Shown here piece after piece: positions 14,737-21,595 of a DNA stretch of 25,551 nucleotides. Position numbers and translations under genes: made by a program. Location of the stretch: contig JAEDDX010000042.1 in the NCBI GenBank assembly GCA_016293615.1, forward strand, positions 1-25,551, written 5' to 3'. Position 1 is the first letter of the stretch. Each line of letters starts with the position of its first letter. This DNA comes from Acetatifactor sp. GTDB taxonomy: Bacteria > Bacillota > Clostridia > Lachnospirales > Lachnospiraceae. The notes beneath the pieces were generated by a model. The model was given only the letters and a program-made list of their open reading frames with translations. It did no database searches and was not told the origin of the DNA.

Positions 14737-16248
14737 ATGGAACAGAAAGCAAAACAATATAGAAAGAACAGTAGTTTAAAAGAATCCGGGGAGAAAACAA
14801 CTTCCCGAGCGAAAACCGATAACGGAAAACAGTGCATATGCCCTGTGGCCTCTAAGTGCGGAGGCTGCCGCTGGATCAACAGAAGCTATCAGGAGCAGCT
14901 GGACGCGAAGGAAACCAGGGTTCGCAAGTTATTGGAGCCTTATGTCAGGACGGAACGCATTCTGAGAATGGAGAATCCTGCCAACTATCGGAATAAGGTG
15001 CATGCTGCATTCGGGGAGGACAGGCGCCACAACACAATCTCCGGTATCTACGAAGAGAAAAGCCATAAGATCGTTCCGGTGGATGCCTGCTATATTGAGA
15101 ACCGCAAGGCGGATGAGATCATCGTGTCGATCCGAGGCCTTTTAAAATCATTTAAAATCCGCCCCTATAATGAGGATACCGGTTATGGCCTGCTCCGACA
15201 TGTGTTGATCCGCGTCGGTCATGCGACCGGAGAGATCATGGTGGTATTGGTTTTGGCTTCCCCTATCATGCCTTCCAAGAATAACTTCGTCAAAGCCCTG
15301 CGAAAGCTCCATCCTGAGATTACAACCGTTGTGGTCAATGTCAACGACAGAGGCACCAGCATGGTTCTGGGTGACCACGAGCAGGTAATCTACGGCAAAG
15401 GCTATATCGAGGACGAACTGTGCGGTATGAGATTCCGTATTTCCCCCAAGTCTTTCTATCAGGTAAATCCTGTGCAGACGGAAGTTTTGTACAACAAGGC
15501 GCTGGAGTACGCAGGTCTTACCGGGACAGAGACGGTAGTGGATGCATATTGCGGTACGGGAACCATCGGCTTGATCGCTTCCGGACAGGCAAAGCATGTC
15601 ATCGGCGTCGAACTAAGCGCCGATGCCGTAAGAGATGCAAAAATGAACGCCCGGACAAATCAGGTGACCAACATTGAGTTTTACCGGAACGATGCCGGTG
15701 AATTCCTTGTCGATCTGGCGGAACAGAACAAAAGCATAGATGTCCTTATGATGGATCCGCCCAGAAGCGGCAGCACCGAAGAATTCCTTGACTGCGTTGC
15801 TAAGATTGCACCGAAGAAAGTGGTTTACATCTCCTGCAACCCCGAGACCCTGGCGCGCGATCTGAAATACATCACAAAGAAGGGATATGAGGTTAAGAGA
15901 GCGGTGGCTTGTGACATGTTCCCGTTCACGGAACATGTGGAAACGGTATGTTTATTGTCCAAACTTCATGAGGCGAAGCATCATGTCAATGTTAAGTTAG
16001 ATATGGATGAACTTGATCTTACAAGTGCGGAGGCTAAGGCAACATATAAAGAGATTGAAGAATGGGTGCAGGAGCACTACGGATTTCATGTAACAAACCT
16101 GAATATTGCTCAAGTGAAGCAGAAGCATGGGATTATAGAAAGAGAGAATTACAATAAGCCAAGATCAGAAAATAGCAGACAACCGGGATGCCCGGAAGAA
16201 AAGGTAAAGGCTATAGAAGAGGCTTTGAAATTTTTTCAGATGATATAA
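14737..16248 (+). CDS. rlmD: 23S rRNA (uracil-5-)-methyltransferase, RlmD/RumA type, with C-terminal extension
   Basis: This 503-residue protein has a basic N-terminal tail, then CPVASKCGGC (35-44) and a cysteine at 118, matching the 4Fe-4S cluster ligands of the TrmA/RlmC/RlmD family. The SAM-binding part has VDAYCGTGTIGL, the DPPRSG motif and catalytic ISCNP, so it methylates C5 of a uridine in rRNA. After the catalytic domain about 95 extra residues follow, with DLTSAEAKATYKEIEEWV and KHGIIERENYNKPRSE, as often seen in Clostridia. No TRAM domain is visible. ATG 14737 is chosen because AGAGG precedes it; a GTG at 14713 extends the frame by eight residues. The exact target uridine is not decidable, so the symbol is tentative. 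Confidence 0.87.
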   Translation: MEQKAKQYRKNSSLKESGEKTTSRAKTDNGKQCICPVASKCGGCRWINRSYQEQLDAKETRVRKLLEPYVRTERILRMENPANYRNKVHAAFGEDRRHNTISGIYEEKSHKIVPVDACYIENRKADEIIVSIRGLLKSFKIRPYNEDTGYGLLRHVLIRVGHATGEIMVVLVLASPIMPSKNNFVKALRKLHPEITTVVVNVNDRGTSMVLGDHEQVIYGKGYIEDELCGMRFRISPKSFYQVNPVQTEVLYNKALEYAGLTGTETVVDAYCGTGTIGLIASGQAKHVIGVELSADAVRDAKMNARTNQVTNIEFYRNDAGEFLVDLAEQNKSIDVLMMDPPRSGSTEEFLDCVAKIAPKKVVYISCNPETLARDLKYITKKGYEVKRAVACDMFPFTEHVETVCLLSKLHEAKHHVNVKLDMDELDLTSAEAKATYKEIEEWVQEHYGFHVTNLNIAQVKQKHGIIERENYNKPRSENSRQPGCPEEKVKAIEEALKFFQMI

Positions 16249-16300
16249 GGCCTGATTTATGGGAAGGTTTTTTATTTGCCGGCATAGAAGCAGTAAAACT

Positions 16301-16346
16301 CAACCTCAAGTTTAGTTTTTGCAACCTCAAGTCGTTAGTTTATTCA
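16301..16346 (+). promoter_or_regulatory. Direct-repeat operator and promoter of the XRE gene
   Basis: CAACCTCAAGT occurs at 16301-16311 and again at 16322-16332, exactly 21 bases apart (two helical turns). Each copy is followed by TTAGTTT, directly in one and after CG in the other. The second copy overlaps a -35-like TTGCAA (16319-16324), which is 16 bases from TATTCA (16341-16346). This fits autorepression by the downstream XRE protein. Confidence 0.55.
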
Positions 16347-16362
16347 TGTAGGAGGGCTTATC

Positions 16363-16500
16363 ATGAGTACATCAACAGATTTAAAGGACGATGAGTTATC
16401 AATTGGTAAGCTTATCCGAAAGAAAAGGAAGGAAAAGGGATATACACAACAAACGCTCGCTGATGAATTGAATGTTTCACCACAGGCAGTATCCACATAG
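16363..16500 (+). pseudogene. XRE-family HTH regulator, 5' part (interrupted)
   Basis: AGGAGGG precedes an ATG encoding 45 residues that form the start of an XRE helix-turn-helix: IGKLIRKKRKEKGYTQQTLA, then LNVSPQAVS. The HTH should continue with KWE, but instead reads T and stops. The missing continuation, KWERDKCDPDK, is found in the same reading frame at 17527. Joining 16494 to 17527 restores a normal XRE domain, so the gene was split by an insertion of about 1032 bp. A short HTH peptide could still be made but would lack the end of the DNA-binding domain. Confidence 0.8.
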
Positions 16501-17526
16501 AATCAGTCGTGAAACTCACTCGAGCCGGGTTGAGTGAGTGTTTTAGATTCCGGGAGGTATTTAAGGAGGAGAACATGAATAACATATGGTCGGATCACGT
16601 GCAGGGAATTATGACACTGTATCTCAGCAGAAAACTTAGATTTGATGACATTTTCTTTACACAGTATGAGAAATTGTTCAATCTGGATCACAACAAGGAT
16701 TTGAAAATTTTGGAGATCGGATGCGGCCCTGGAGCACTAGCCGAGTCGCTGCACAGATGGTATCCTAAAGCACAGATCACCGCAATTGACAGGGACAGCA
16801 TCTTTATTTCGTTCGCAAGGGACAATATATCAGGTGTCAGATTTCTTGAGGGTGATGCTACGCATCTCCCTTTTGAAAACGATTCTTTTGACGTTACCAT
16901 TTCCAATACAGTTCAGGAACATATTGAGCCGTCAGCCTTTTGGGGCGAGCAAAGACGGGTATTGAAGCCTGGCGGAGTCTGCCTGTGTCTTTCAGCGAGA
17001 AAAGGGATTCATTGTCCGGCTCCATGTCTGGAAATGACGAACGAGGAAAAAGAATTCTGGGACAGCCTTCCGCAATCGGAAGATGAACTGAAGAAGTATA
17101 ATGTCTGTCGGTTTCCAATGTCCGAGGCTGAGCTTCCCACTTCAATGGAAAGTCATGGCTTTATTGACGTCACAACCGGTTTTGCGATCATTGATCTGAC
17201 GCCGGATGCAACGAAGTATTCCGATAAGATGGCAGAAGCTATGATAGAAGCAGGTCGGCAGTCGTCTCTTGAGGCAATACGATCTGCTCATTCGGATCAT
17301 GCCGAAAAAGCAATATCTGCTGTCAACGATAAATACGAAGAACGGCTCAGATTATATCGATCAGGTATAAAGCAGTGGGATACGTCCGTTTCGGTTACAA
17401 TGGTTATCCGCGGTACAAAGGGATAGTCTGCGGGTTGAAGACAAACCGGGACTCCATTACGGCGGGCAGCTGATTTGTTTCCCCGGACGAACGGGGGCCC
17501 TGACATCAAAATGGACATGCCAAGCC
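16495..17526. mobile_element. 1032-bp insertion that splits the XRE gene and carries a methyltransferase
   Basis: The borders are inferred from the restored XRE reading frame: tcc (16492-16494) joins aag (17527-17529). The trinucleotide CCA occurs at both junctions (16493-16495 and 17525-17527), so a 3-bp duplication or microhomology is possible. The insert length is a multiple of three. The left end has hairpin ACTCACTC/GAGTGAGT (16514-16521, 16532-16539) followed by GTTTT. The right end has CCCCG/CGGGG (17481-17485, 17492-17496). It holds one gene and no transposase, integrase or obvious terminal inverted repeat, so the mechanism is unknown. End hairpins without clear inverted repeats recall non-autonomous IS200/IS605-type elements, but this is only a guess. 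Confidence 0.6.
16575..17426 (+). CDS. Class I SAM-dependent methyltransferase
   Basis: The product has 283 residues. Motif I is ILEIGCGPG (45-53), the acidic residue of motif II is in AIDRD (72), motif III is LEGDATHLPF, and DSFDVTISNTVQEHI follows, all typical of the UbiE-like Rossmann methyltransferase fold. The substrate is not readable; relatives modify small molecules. AAGGAGG lies 6 bases before the ATG, so it has its own translation signal. The frame opens further to 16509, but that part contains the left-end hairpin. It is the only gene in the segment that splits the XRE regulator, which suggests it moved in as cargo. Confidence 0.88.
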   Translation: MNNIWSDHVQGIMTLYLSRKLRFDDIFFTQYEKLFNLDHNKDLKILEIGCGPGALAESLHRWYPKAQITAIDRDSIFISFARDNISGVRFLEGDATHLPFENDSFDVTISNTVQEHIEPSAFWGEQRRVLKPGGVCLCLSARKGIHCPAPCLEMTNEEKEFWDSLPQSEDELKKYNVCRFPMSEAELPTSMESHGFIDVTTGFAIIDLTPDATKYSDKMAEAMIEAGRQSSLEAIRSAHSDHAEKAISAVNDKYEERLRLYRSGIKQWDTSVSVTMVIRGTKG

Positions 17527-17769
17527 AAGTGGGAACGTGATAAATGTGATCCCGACAAGTAGCAGTGGCTTAAATTGTCAAAATTGCTTGATATTCCGAA
17601 GGAACATTTTGCTGGATTATACGAAGTACCAGAGAAAGGACAAGATGAAATTCCTCCAGGAGTGATAGCTGCGTTGAAAACCTTTTCTGACGCTTTAGGT
17701 GTGATGAAATCTAACATGTGGGGAGGTAAAAACGATGACAGCGACAGTGATGATAGAACTGATTCATAG
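17527..17769 (+). pseudogene. XRE-family regulator, 3' part (separated and with an internal stop)
   Basis: The frame continues the XRE protein with KWERDKCDPDK, then TAG at 17560-17562, then QWLKLSKLLDIPKEHFAG and a C-terminal tail with DEIPPGVIAALKTFSDALG and an acidic end. WER followed by DPD and KLSKLLDI is the usual close of an XRE HTH. The TAG could come from CAG by one change, since the next codon is CAG. There is no normal start for this half. Insertion and nonsense mutation together mean the repressor is dead, so its target promoters, including its own, may be derepressed. Confidence 0.75.
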
Positions 17770-17821
17770 TTTAAGAGATATCTTACTGAAGACTATCGAA
17801 TGTGTTTTTACAAGCGAATAA
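17735..17821 (+). CDS. Possible 28-residue peptide
   Basis: GGGAGG (17721-17726) lies 8 bases before an ATG that opens 28 codons: MTATVMIELIHSLRDILLKT, then IECVFTSE. The peptide would be amphipathic and partly hydrophobic. It overlaps the end of the broken XRE frame in another frame, so it was probably coupled to it. It may be a real small peptide, possibly membrane-active, or the remnant of a longer gene. No family is recognised. Confidence 0.35.
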   Translation: MTATVMIELIHSLRDILLKTIECVFTSE

Positions 17822-17853
17822 TGGCGCAAGTTCTTTTATAATTATTGTTAAGG

Positions 17854-17882
17854 TTGAATCGTAAACTGTATTCACGTACAAT
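17854..17882 (+). promoter_or_regulatory. Promoter upstream of the CD3324-family gene
   Basis: TTGAAT (17854-17859), an exact 17-base spacer and TACAAT (17877-17882). The transcript would start about 140 bases before the CD3324-family start codon, leaving a long leader. Confidence 0.65.
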
Positions 17883-17926
17883 TTACAAAGATTTTACTTT
17901 ATTTGATTGGAAAGGAGCATGATTAT

Positions 17927-17991
17927 ATGACCATCAGAGTTGTTACCGCTCAGTAGTCTGAGCTTAAATAATAAATGAATCGTAAGCTCAG
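17927..17991 (+). promoter_or_regulatory. Leader with 9-residue open frame and hairpin
   Basis: AAAGGAG (17911-17917) precedes a short frame, MTIRVVTAQ, at 17927-17956. Two bases after its stop a perfect 9-bp stem follows: CTGAGCTTA (17958-17966) with TAAGCTCAG (17983-17991). The layout resembles a leader-peptide attenuator or translational control region for the gene at 18030. It could also be the remains of a decayed gene start. Confidence 0.4.
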
Positions 17992-18029
17992 ATGAATCCT
18001 AAAAGAAATATCAATTTAGGAGGAGCATT

Positions 18030-18320
18030 ATGAGCTATATTAAGGCAGAGAACGTGCTGCCACAGGAACTGATTGAAACGATTCAGCAATATGTAGACGG
18101 TAAATTGATCTATATTCCCTGCAAGGAAAAACAGGAGTGGGGAACCACTACTTCTGCCAAGGTCTTCTTTCGTGAAAGAAATGAAGAAATATACGAAAAC
18201 TACATAGGCGGAATAGGAATACACGAACTTGCACACAGGTTTTCCTTGTCGGAGAAAAGCATTCAGAGAATCCTCAGGAATCAGAGGCTGGCCTTAAGCA
18301 AAGGTGCCCCTGCTGTCTGA
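18030..18320 (+). CDS. CD3324-family (Mor-like HTH) protein
   Basis: This 96-residue protein starts MSYIKAENVLPQELIETIQ and contains QYVDGKLIYIPCKEKQEWG, both hallmarks of the small CD3324 family in Clostridia. The C-terminal IGIHELAHRFSLSEKSIQRI is a helix-turn-helix, so it likely binds DNA. TAGGAGGAGC precedes the ATG. Family members usually end soon after the HTH. Here the tail LALSKGAPAV overlaps the next gene by 17 bases and may be read-through caused by a rearrangement at the junction. The targets are unknown. Confidence 0.8.
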   Translation: MSYIKAENVLPQELIETIQQYVDGKLIYIPCKEKQEWGTTTSAKVFFRERNEEIYENYIGGIGIHELAHRFSLSEKSIQRILRNQRLALSKGAPAV

Positions 18321-18612
18321 TTATACCAAAACAAGAGTGTTCTTTAGATGTGGAGGTTGTGGGAAGAAACAGGAGTTTATCAATTCCTATAGATTTAGAG
18401 TAAATGCTAACGGTAAGAGTGTTGATGTATGGCTGATATATCGATGTAAGAAATGTAAGCATTCCAAAAACCTCACAATTTATGAAAGGACTCGTCCAGG
18501 AAAGATACCTGAAGAATTGTTTGAGAGCTTTATGAATAACGATATGGAAACTGCCATGAAGTATGGTAGCGATATAGACTTTTTAAAAAGAAACAATGCT
18601 GAATTAAAATGA
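18304..18612 (+). CDS. DUF1062-family protein, truncated at the C-terminus
   Basis: The frame opens after a stop at 18295-18297, and the first usable codon is GTG 18304. Its 102 residues include CGGCGKKQEF and YRCKKCKHSKNL, two CxxC zinc-ribbon pairs, plus FRVNANGKSVDVWLI and ERTRPGKIPEELF, which identify DUF1062. As I recall, family members run to about 180-200 residues; this one ends at KRNNAELK, so the C-terminal half is gone. No ribosome binding site precedes the GTG, so translation would depend on the overlapping upstream gene. It is probably a decaying gene. Confidence 0.6.
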   Translation: MPLLSDYTKTRVFFRCGGCGKKQEFINSYRFRVNANGKSVDVWLIYRCKKCKHSKNLTIYERTRPGKIPEELFESFMNNDMETAMKYGSDIDFLKRNNAELK

Positions 18613-18617
18613 ATTTC

Positions 18618-18638
18618 GGCCGGGCTATGTGTCCGGCC
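18618..18638 (+). terminator. Hairpin after the DUF1062 fragment
   Basis: GGCCGG (18618-18623) pairs with CCGGCC (18633-18638) around 9 bases, followed by ATTTCAA rather than a T run. It lies 6 bases after the stop and 20 bases before the next start, so it is at best a weak terminator. Confidence 0.4.
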
Positions 18639-18658
18639 ATTTCAATAGGGAGAATGTA

Positions 18659-19654
18659 ATGGAAGAACAATATTTTTTTCATGTAATATCCGACATTCCC
18701 AAGAAGGTCGGTGAACATATCATTCTGGATGACAAGCATCCAAACGGTGTCCACAAGCGTGTATATGAGGAACTCGAAACAGTAAATGATATATATAACA
18801 ATCCTGAAAAATATAAGGATGCAGAACTGACGCACAAGGTGGATGTAGCGCTTCGTGAGCTTGCGTTGGAAAAAGTTAGAAAAGAAAAGTATTCGGAGTA
18901 CCCTTCGAGAATGGCTTCGCTATATGTGTCTAAGTCATACGAGGAAGCTGAGAGGTGGGGAGACTATTTTGCTAAGTTAGGAAGACCTACTTTCGGAATT
19001 GCAAAGATAAAAGTGACTGGAAGAGTTTTTGAAGGAGATGCCTACAAGTGTTTTGATGGAGTAACAGACGAACAAGAGAATCTTAGGATGGCTGAAATTT
19101 ATTGGCAGAATGGAGCTAATGAGGATGGACATGAATCAATCGTGGAGATTCTTGCTGACGGAGATATAGAGATTGTTGAGATGGTAAAAGATATTAATGC
19201 GAATACGGAATACAAATATTTTGAGTTGAGAGAAAAACCCGACTTAAAAGATATGGCTGCAGATTGGTTTCACAAAAAGTGGGGAGTCCCCAAGGATGCT
19301 TATCTTGAATGTATGACAGCGTATCTTAATAAAGAGACCGAAAATGGTTGGTATCTATGCATGTTAGGAGATCAAATTGTCGGGGGGTTAGGTGTAATCG
19401 ATAATGATTTTCATGACAGGAAGGACTTAAGCCCCAATGTTTGCGCTGTATATACTGGAGAGGCTCATCGTGGACAGGGGATAGCAGGAAATCTTCTTAA
19501 TCTTGTTGTGGAGAACATGAATAAAAAAGGAATTTCACCACTCTATCTTGTTACAGATCATACTGGTTTTTATGAGCGTTATGGATGGGAGTTTTACTGT
19601 ATGGCTCAAGGGGATGATGAACCGGAGCAGACGAGATTGTACATTCATCGATGA
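18659..19654 (+). CDS. DUF2441-GNAT acetyltransferase fusion
   Basis: This 331-residue protein is a fusion. Residues 1-190 match the DUF2441 pattern: YFFHVISD near the start, LRELALEKVRKEKYSEYPSR, and SLYVSKSYEEAERWGDYF. The H8 and LYVS spacing recalls ADP-ribosyltransferase-like folds, but this is speculation. Residues 196-331 are a GNAT acetyltransferase with acetyl-CoA loop RGQGIAG (271-277) and the C-terminal FYERYGWEF strand. GGGAG (18648-18652) sits 6 bases before ATG 18659. The frame extends upstream to 18629, but that part overlaps the hairpin. GNAT domains joined to unknown enzymes are common in toxin, resistance and modification genes. The substrate is unknown. Confidence 0.75.
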   Translation: MEEQYFFHVISDIPKKVGEHIILDDKHPNGVHKRVYEELETVNDIYNNPEKYKDAELTHKVDVALRELALEKVRKEKYSEYPSRMASLYVSKSYEEAERWGDYFAKLGRPTFGIAKIKVTGRVFEGDAYKCFDGVTDEQENLRMAEIYWQNGANEDGHESIVEILADGDIEIVEMVKDINANTEYKYFELREKPDLKDMAADWFHKKWGVPKDAYLECMTAYLNKETENGWYLCMLGDQIVGGLGVIDNDFHDRKDLSPNVCAVYTGEAHRGQGIAGNLLNLVVENMNKKGISPLYLVTDHTGFYERYGWEFYCMAQGDDEPEQTRLYIHR

Positions 19655-19680
19655 TACATTTGAAATAAACAACTAGGAAA

Positions 19681-19729
19681 AGACGCACTCTATACTTACT
19701 AATGGCAGGTATGAGTGCGACTTTTTCTT
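19681..19729 (+). terminator. Terminator after the DUF2441-GNAT gene, perhaps bidirectional
   Basis: Arms 19681-19695 and 19709-19722 pair over about 13 bp, with one mismatch and one bulge, and are followed by TTTTTCTT on the + strand. On the - strand the stem is followed by TTTTCC, so it may also end the convergent XRE gene that stops at 19775. Confidence 0.75.
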
Positions 19730-19774
19730 GAAAAAGAAAATGTAATAGATTTCGGAAAAGCATTTGACATTGGT

Positions 19775-20587
19775 TTATTTTTTCTTCTTGCCGCGTCCGG
19801 TTCCTTTTACAGGTTTACAAAGATCTGAATATCTCTGGAGGATATCGGTAAAGGTTTTAAACTCATAAGGGTCCATCTTAGTGAAGTTGATTTTAAAGAG
19901 TTTGCTGTACATTATCATCTGAGCTTGTGTTGCATTATCGGCAGTCTTTAGCTCTTCAAATGAGTCAAGGATATCATCAACAGGTGTAGTTGCATCACCG
20001 GTTTCTGCATCTTTGCTATGAGCATCTCTTAAATCTTTTGCGATTTTTACGATATCATTTCCGAGAAGGTTGTTAAAGTAATTATCTTCGGAAATAGAAG
20101 CTGTCGCCAATGTTTTCATATAATGATCTTCATCAGATATGCCTTTGTTTTGAAGACGGACTCTTGTCTGTTCAATCATTTTGTTGAGGTTTCTAAATTG
20201 CATTCCGGCAAGATTGTCAATGTAGATTTCCATGTCAGTGAGAAAATTTTTAAACTCTGGATGCTTTATCATTTCGCATATTAGGCGAGCATTCAGCTTG
20301 CCACTTTTTAATATTTCAACAGTTTCATCATCTAACCCTAAGTTATCAACAGGGAATCTGTGCTGTTCACGATTCTCGGTAAGTCCTAATAAATAATCGG
20401 AAGTTACTCCATAAAAATTTGCAAGGGAGACAATAGCCTTGTGAGTAATTTCTTTGTAATCATCAGTTTCATAATTTCCTAGAGATGCTCTGGATATTCC
20501 GGTCTGTTCTGCCAGTTCTTGTAGTGACAGACCTTTTTCTATTCTCAAATCTTTCAATTTTTCCTGAATCGATAATTTACATTTCAT
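19775..20587 (-). CDS. XRE-family transcriptional regulator
   Basis: The product has 270 residues. The N-terminal HTH reads EKLKDLRIEKGLSLQELAEQ, then SRASLGNYE and NFYGVTSDYLLGL, a classical XRE domain. A long helical C-terminal part (about 100-260) with no recognised domain ends in basic KGTGRGKKKK, and could mediate oligomerisation or sensing. I chose ATG 20587 because AAAGGGG lies 9 bases before it; TTG 20608 overlaps that site. It is divergent from mobC across 213 bases containing a perfect operator-like palindrome, so it probably represses itself and the mobilization genes. Confidence 0.82.
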   Translation of the reverse strand: MKCKLSIQEKLKDLRIEKGLSLQELAEQTGISRASLGNYETDDYKEITHKAIVSLANFYGVTSDYLLGLTENREQHRFPVDNLGLDDETVEILKSGKLNARLICEMIKHPEFKNFLTDMEIYIDNLAGMQFRNLNKMIEQTRVRLQNKGISDEDHYMKTLATASISEDNYFNNLLGNDIVKIAKDLRDAHSKDAETGDATTPVDDILDSFEELKTADNATQAQMIMYSKLFKINFTKMDPYEFKTFTDILQRYSDLCKPVKGTGRGKKKK

Positions 20588-20800
20588 GAAACCAATCCCC
20601 TTTAACAAAGTTTATATAAATGGCACATCTACATTATAACGGAACGCACGTTTGTGGGATACGGCTAAATCTAAAAACGTGGAATTTTTAATTCTTTTAA
20701 AAATATTCCTACCTCTTGGATATACGGATTGGACCGTATATTTCTTGGATAATGTATTCATAAACAATGATTTCCAGTCTGGAGAGGAGGTGAAAAGAAA
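20588..20800. promoter_or_regulatory. Divergent control region with operator palindrome
   Basis: ATATACGG (20720-20727) and CCGTATAT (20734-20741) form a perfect 8-bp dyad with a 6-base spacer. CTTGGATA occurs at 20715-20722 and 20744-20751. TTGGAC (20729-20734) could be the -35 for mobC. On the - strand TATAAT (20638-20633) is a clear -10 for the XRE gene. CACGTT (20647-20652) and AACGTG (20676-20681) form a second, wider dyad. The mobC start is preceded by GGAGAGGAGGTGA. Confidence 0.55.
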
Positions 20801-21145
20801 ATGCTAAATCAAGGATATGTTCCATGTGACAAACAAATTCATATCAAGTTATCAGAGGCGGAATTACAGATGATCCGGGATAGGATGGCGCAGATGGGAT
20901 TTAAAAATCTGAGCGCTTATGTTCGAAAGATGGCAATTGATGGATATTACATCAAAGTCGATTTCAAAGAACTTTTTGAAGTAATCAGACTGCTGAGAAT
21001 TGACAGTAACAACATCAATCAGATTGCAAAGACTGTTAATACCTACGGGTGTGTAGATGGAAAAATCATTTCTGATATGAAAACTGAACATGAAAAAGTT
21101 TTAAAGAAGGTGGAGAAGTGTTTTGACAAATATCTTGAGATTTAG
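20801..21145 (+). CDS. mobC: MobC-type relaxosome protein
   Basis: This 114-residue protein has HIKLSEAELQMIRDRMAQMG, then LSAYVRKMAIDGYYIKVDF, a ribbon-helix-helix region typical of MobC. LLRIDSNNINQIAKTVNTYG, the conserved NxNQIAK core of the family, follows at residues 66-85. MobC proteins bind oriT and help the relaxase open the strand during plasmid or element transfer. AGGAGG gives a strong ribosome site. The relaxase gene normally follows directly, but here an oriT-like stretch and a 64-residue gene follow instead. Confidence 0.85.
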   Translation: MLNQGYVPCDKQIHIKLSEAELQMIRDRMAQMGFKNLSAYVRKMAIDGYYIKVDFKELFEVIRLLRIDSNNINQIAKTVNTYGCVDGKIISDMKTEHEKVLKKVEKCFDKYLEI

Positions 21146-21182
21146 GAATTGGATTAAAAGCCTGTTTTGCAGGCGTAGCTTG

Positions 21183-21257
21183 CCGATGAAAATCGGTAAT
21201 CAGGGGATTGGGGCATACTCCCCAACAAGCAAAATCGCATCAGGTGTACACCGATGC
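21183..21257. other. Candidate oriT: cluster of three palindromes after mobC
   Basis: Three hairpins follow within 75 bases: CCGAT-gaaa-ATCGG (21183-21196), TTGGGG-catact-CCCCAA (21208-21225), and GCATC-a-GGTGT/ACACC-GATGC (21237-21257), nearly a perfect palindrome with one bulged A. A relaxase origin next to mobC often has this density of inverted repeats. No nick site is identified. Confidence 0.45.
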
Positions 21258-21314
21258 ACTGCTTGCCAATTTGTGAAAGACCCAAAATCTGTTGTCGAAG
21301 GAGGGGCGATTGCT

Positions 21315-21509
21315 ATGAAGAATAAAGTGATAGTTAAAGACAGAGATGAATGGAGTTCTCTGGCAAATTTCATTGGAAATATAATAGCGAAGTATGCGGA
21401 TGAGATTGACTTTGACTCATTACCGGATCCGGATGTTTATCTTCAAAAAAGATATATATACGAATCTTACAAAGCGTACATGAGATACCATCACCCAAAA
21501 ACGAAATAA
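21315..21509 (+). CDS. Small protein of unknown function (64 residues)
   Basis: AGGAGGGG lies 9 bases before the ATG. The protein has WSSLANFIGNIIAKYADEID, then LPDPDVYLQKRYIYESYKAY and a basic end. It is mixed-charge and probably helical, with no membrane segment. The frame is open back to 21123, but that part overlaps mobC and the oriT-like repeats, and only this start has a proper ribosome site. I do not recognise a family. Its place suggests a part of the mobilization module. Confidence 0.55.
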   Translation: MKNKVIVKDRDEWSSLANFIGNIIAKYADEIDFDSLPDPDVYLQKRYIYESYKAYMRYHHPKTK

Positions 21510-21513
21510 TGGA

Positions 21514-21593
21514 TTGAAGATCAGTATAAGATGTGATACTATAAATTCACTAATATGAATATTATATAAGTGAATTTGTTGATGAGGTATCAC
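21514..21593 (+). promoter_or_regulatory. Promoter with nested palindromes before the second XRE gene
   Basis: TTGAAG (21514-21519), a 17-base spacer and TACTAT (21537-21542). Inside and after it are two nested dyads: GTGATAC (21533-21539) with GTATCAC (21587-21593), and AAATTCACT (21543-21551) with AGTGAATTT (21569-21577). The outer right arm touches the GAGG ribosome site (21584-21587), so RNA folding could also block translation. Confidence 0.6.
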
Positions 21594-21595
21594 TC

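Noticed and set aside
16495..17526. Insertion in the XRE gene as a group I or group II intron
   Set aside because: No reverse transcriptase, homing endonuclease or recognisable domain V-type end is present; the encoded protein is a methyltransferase.
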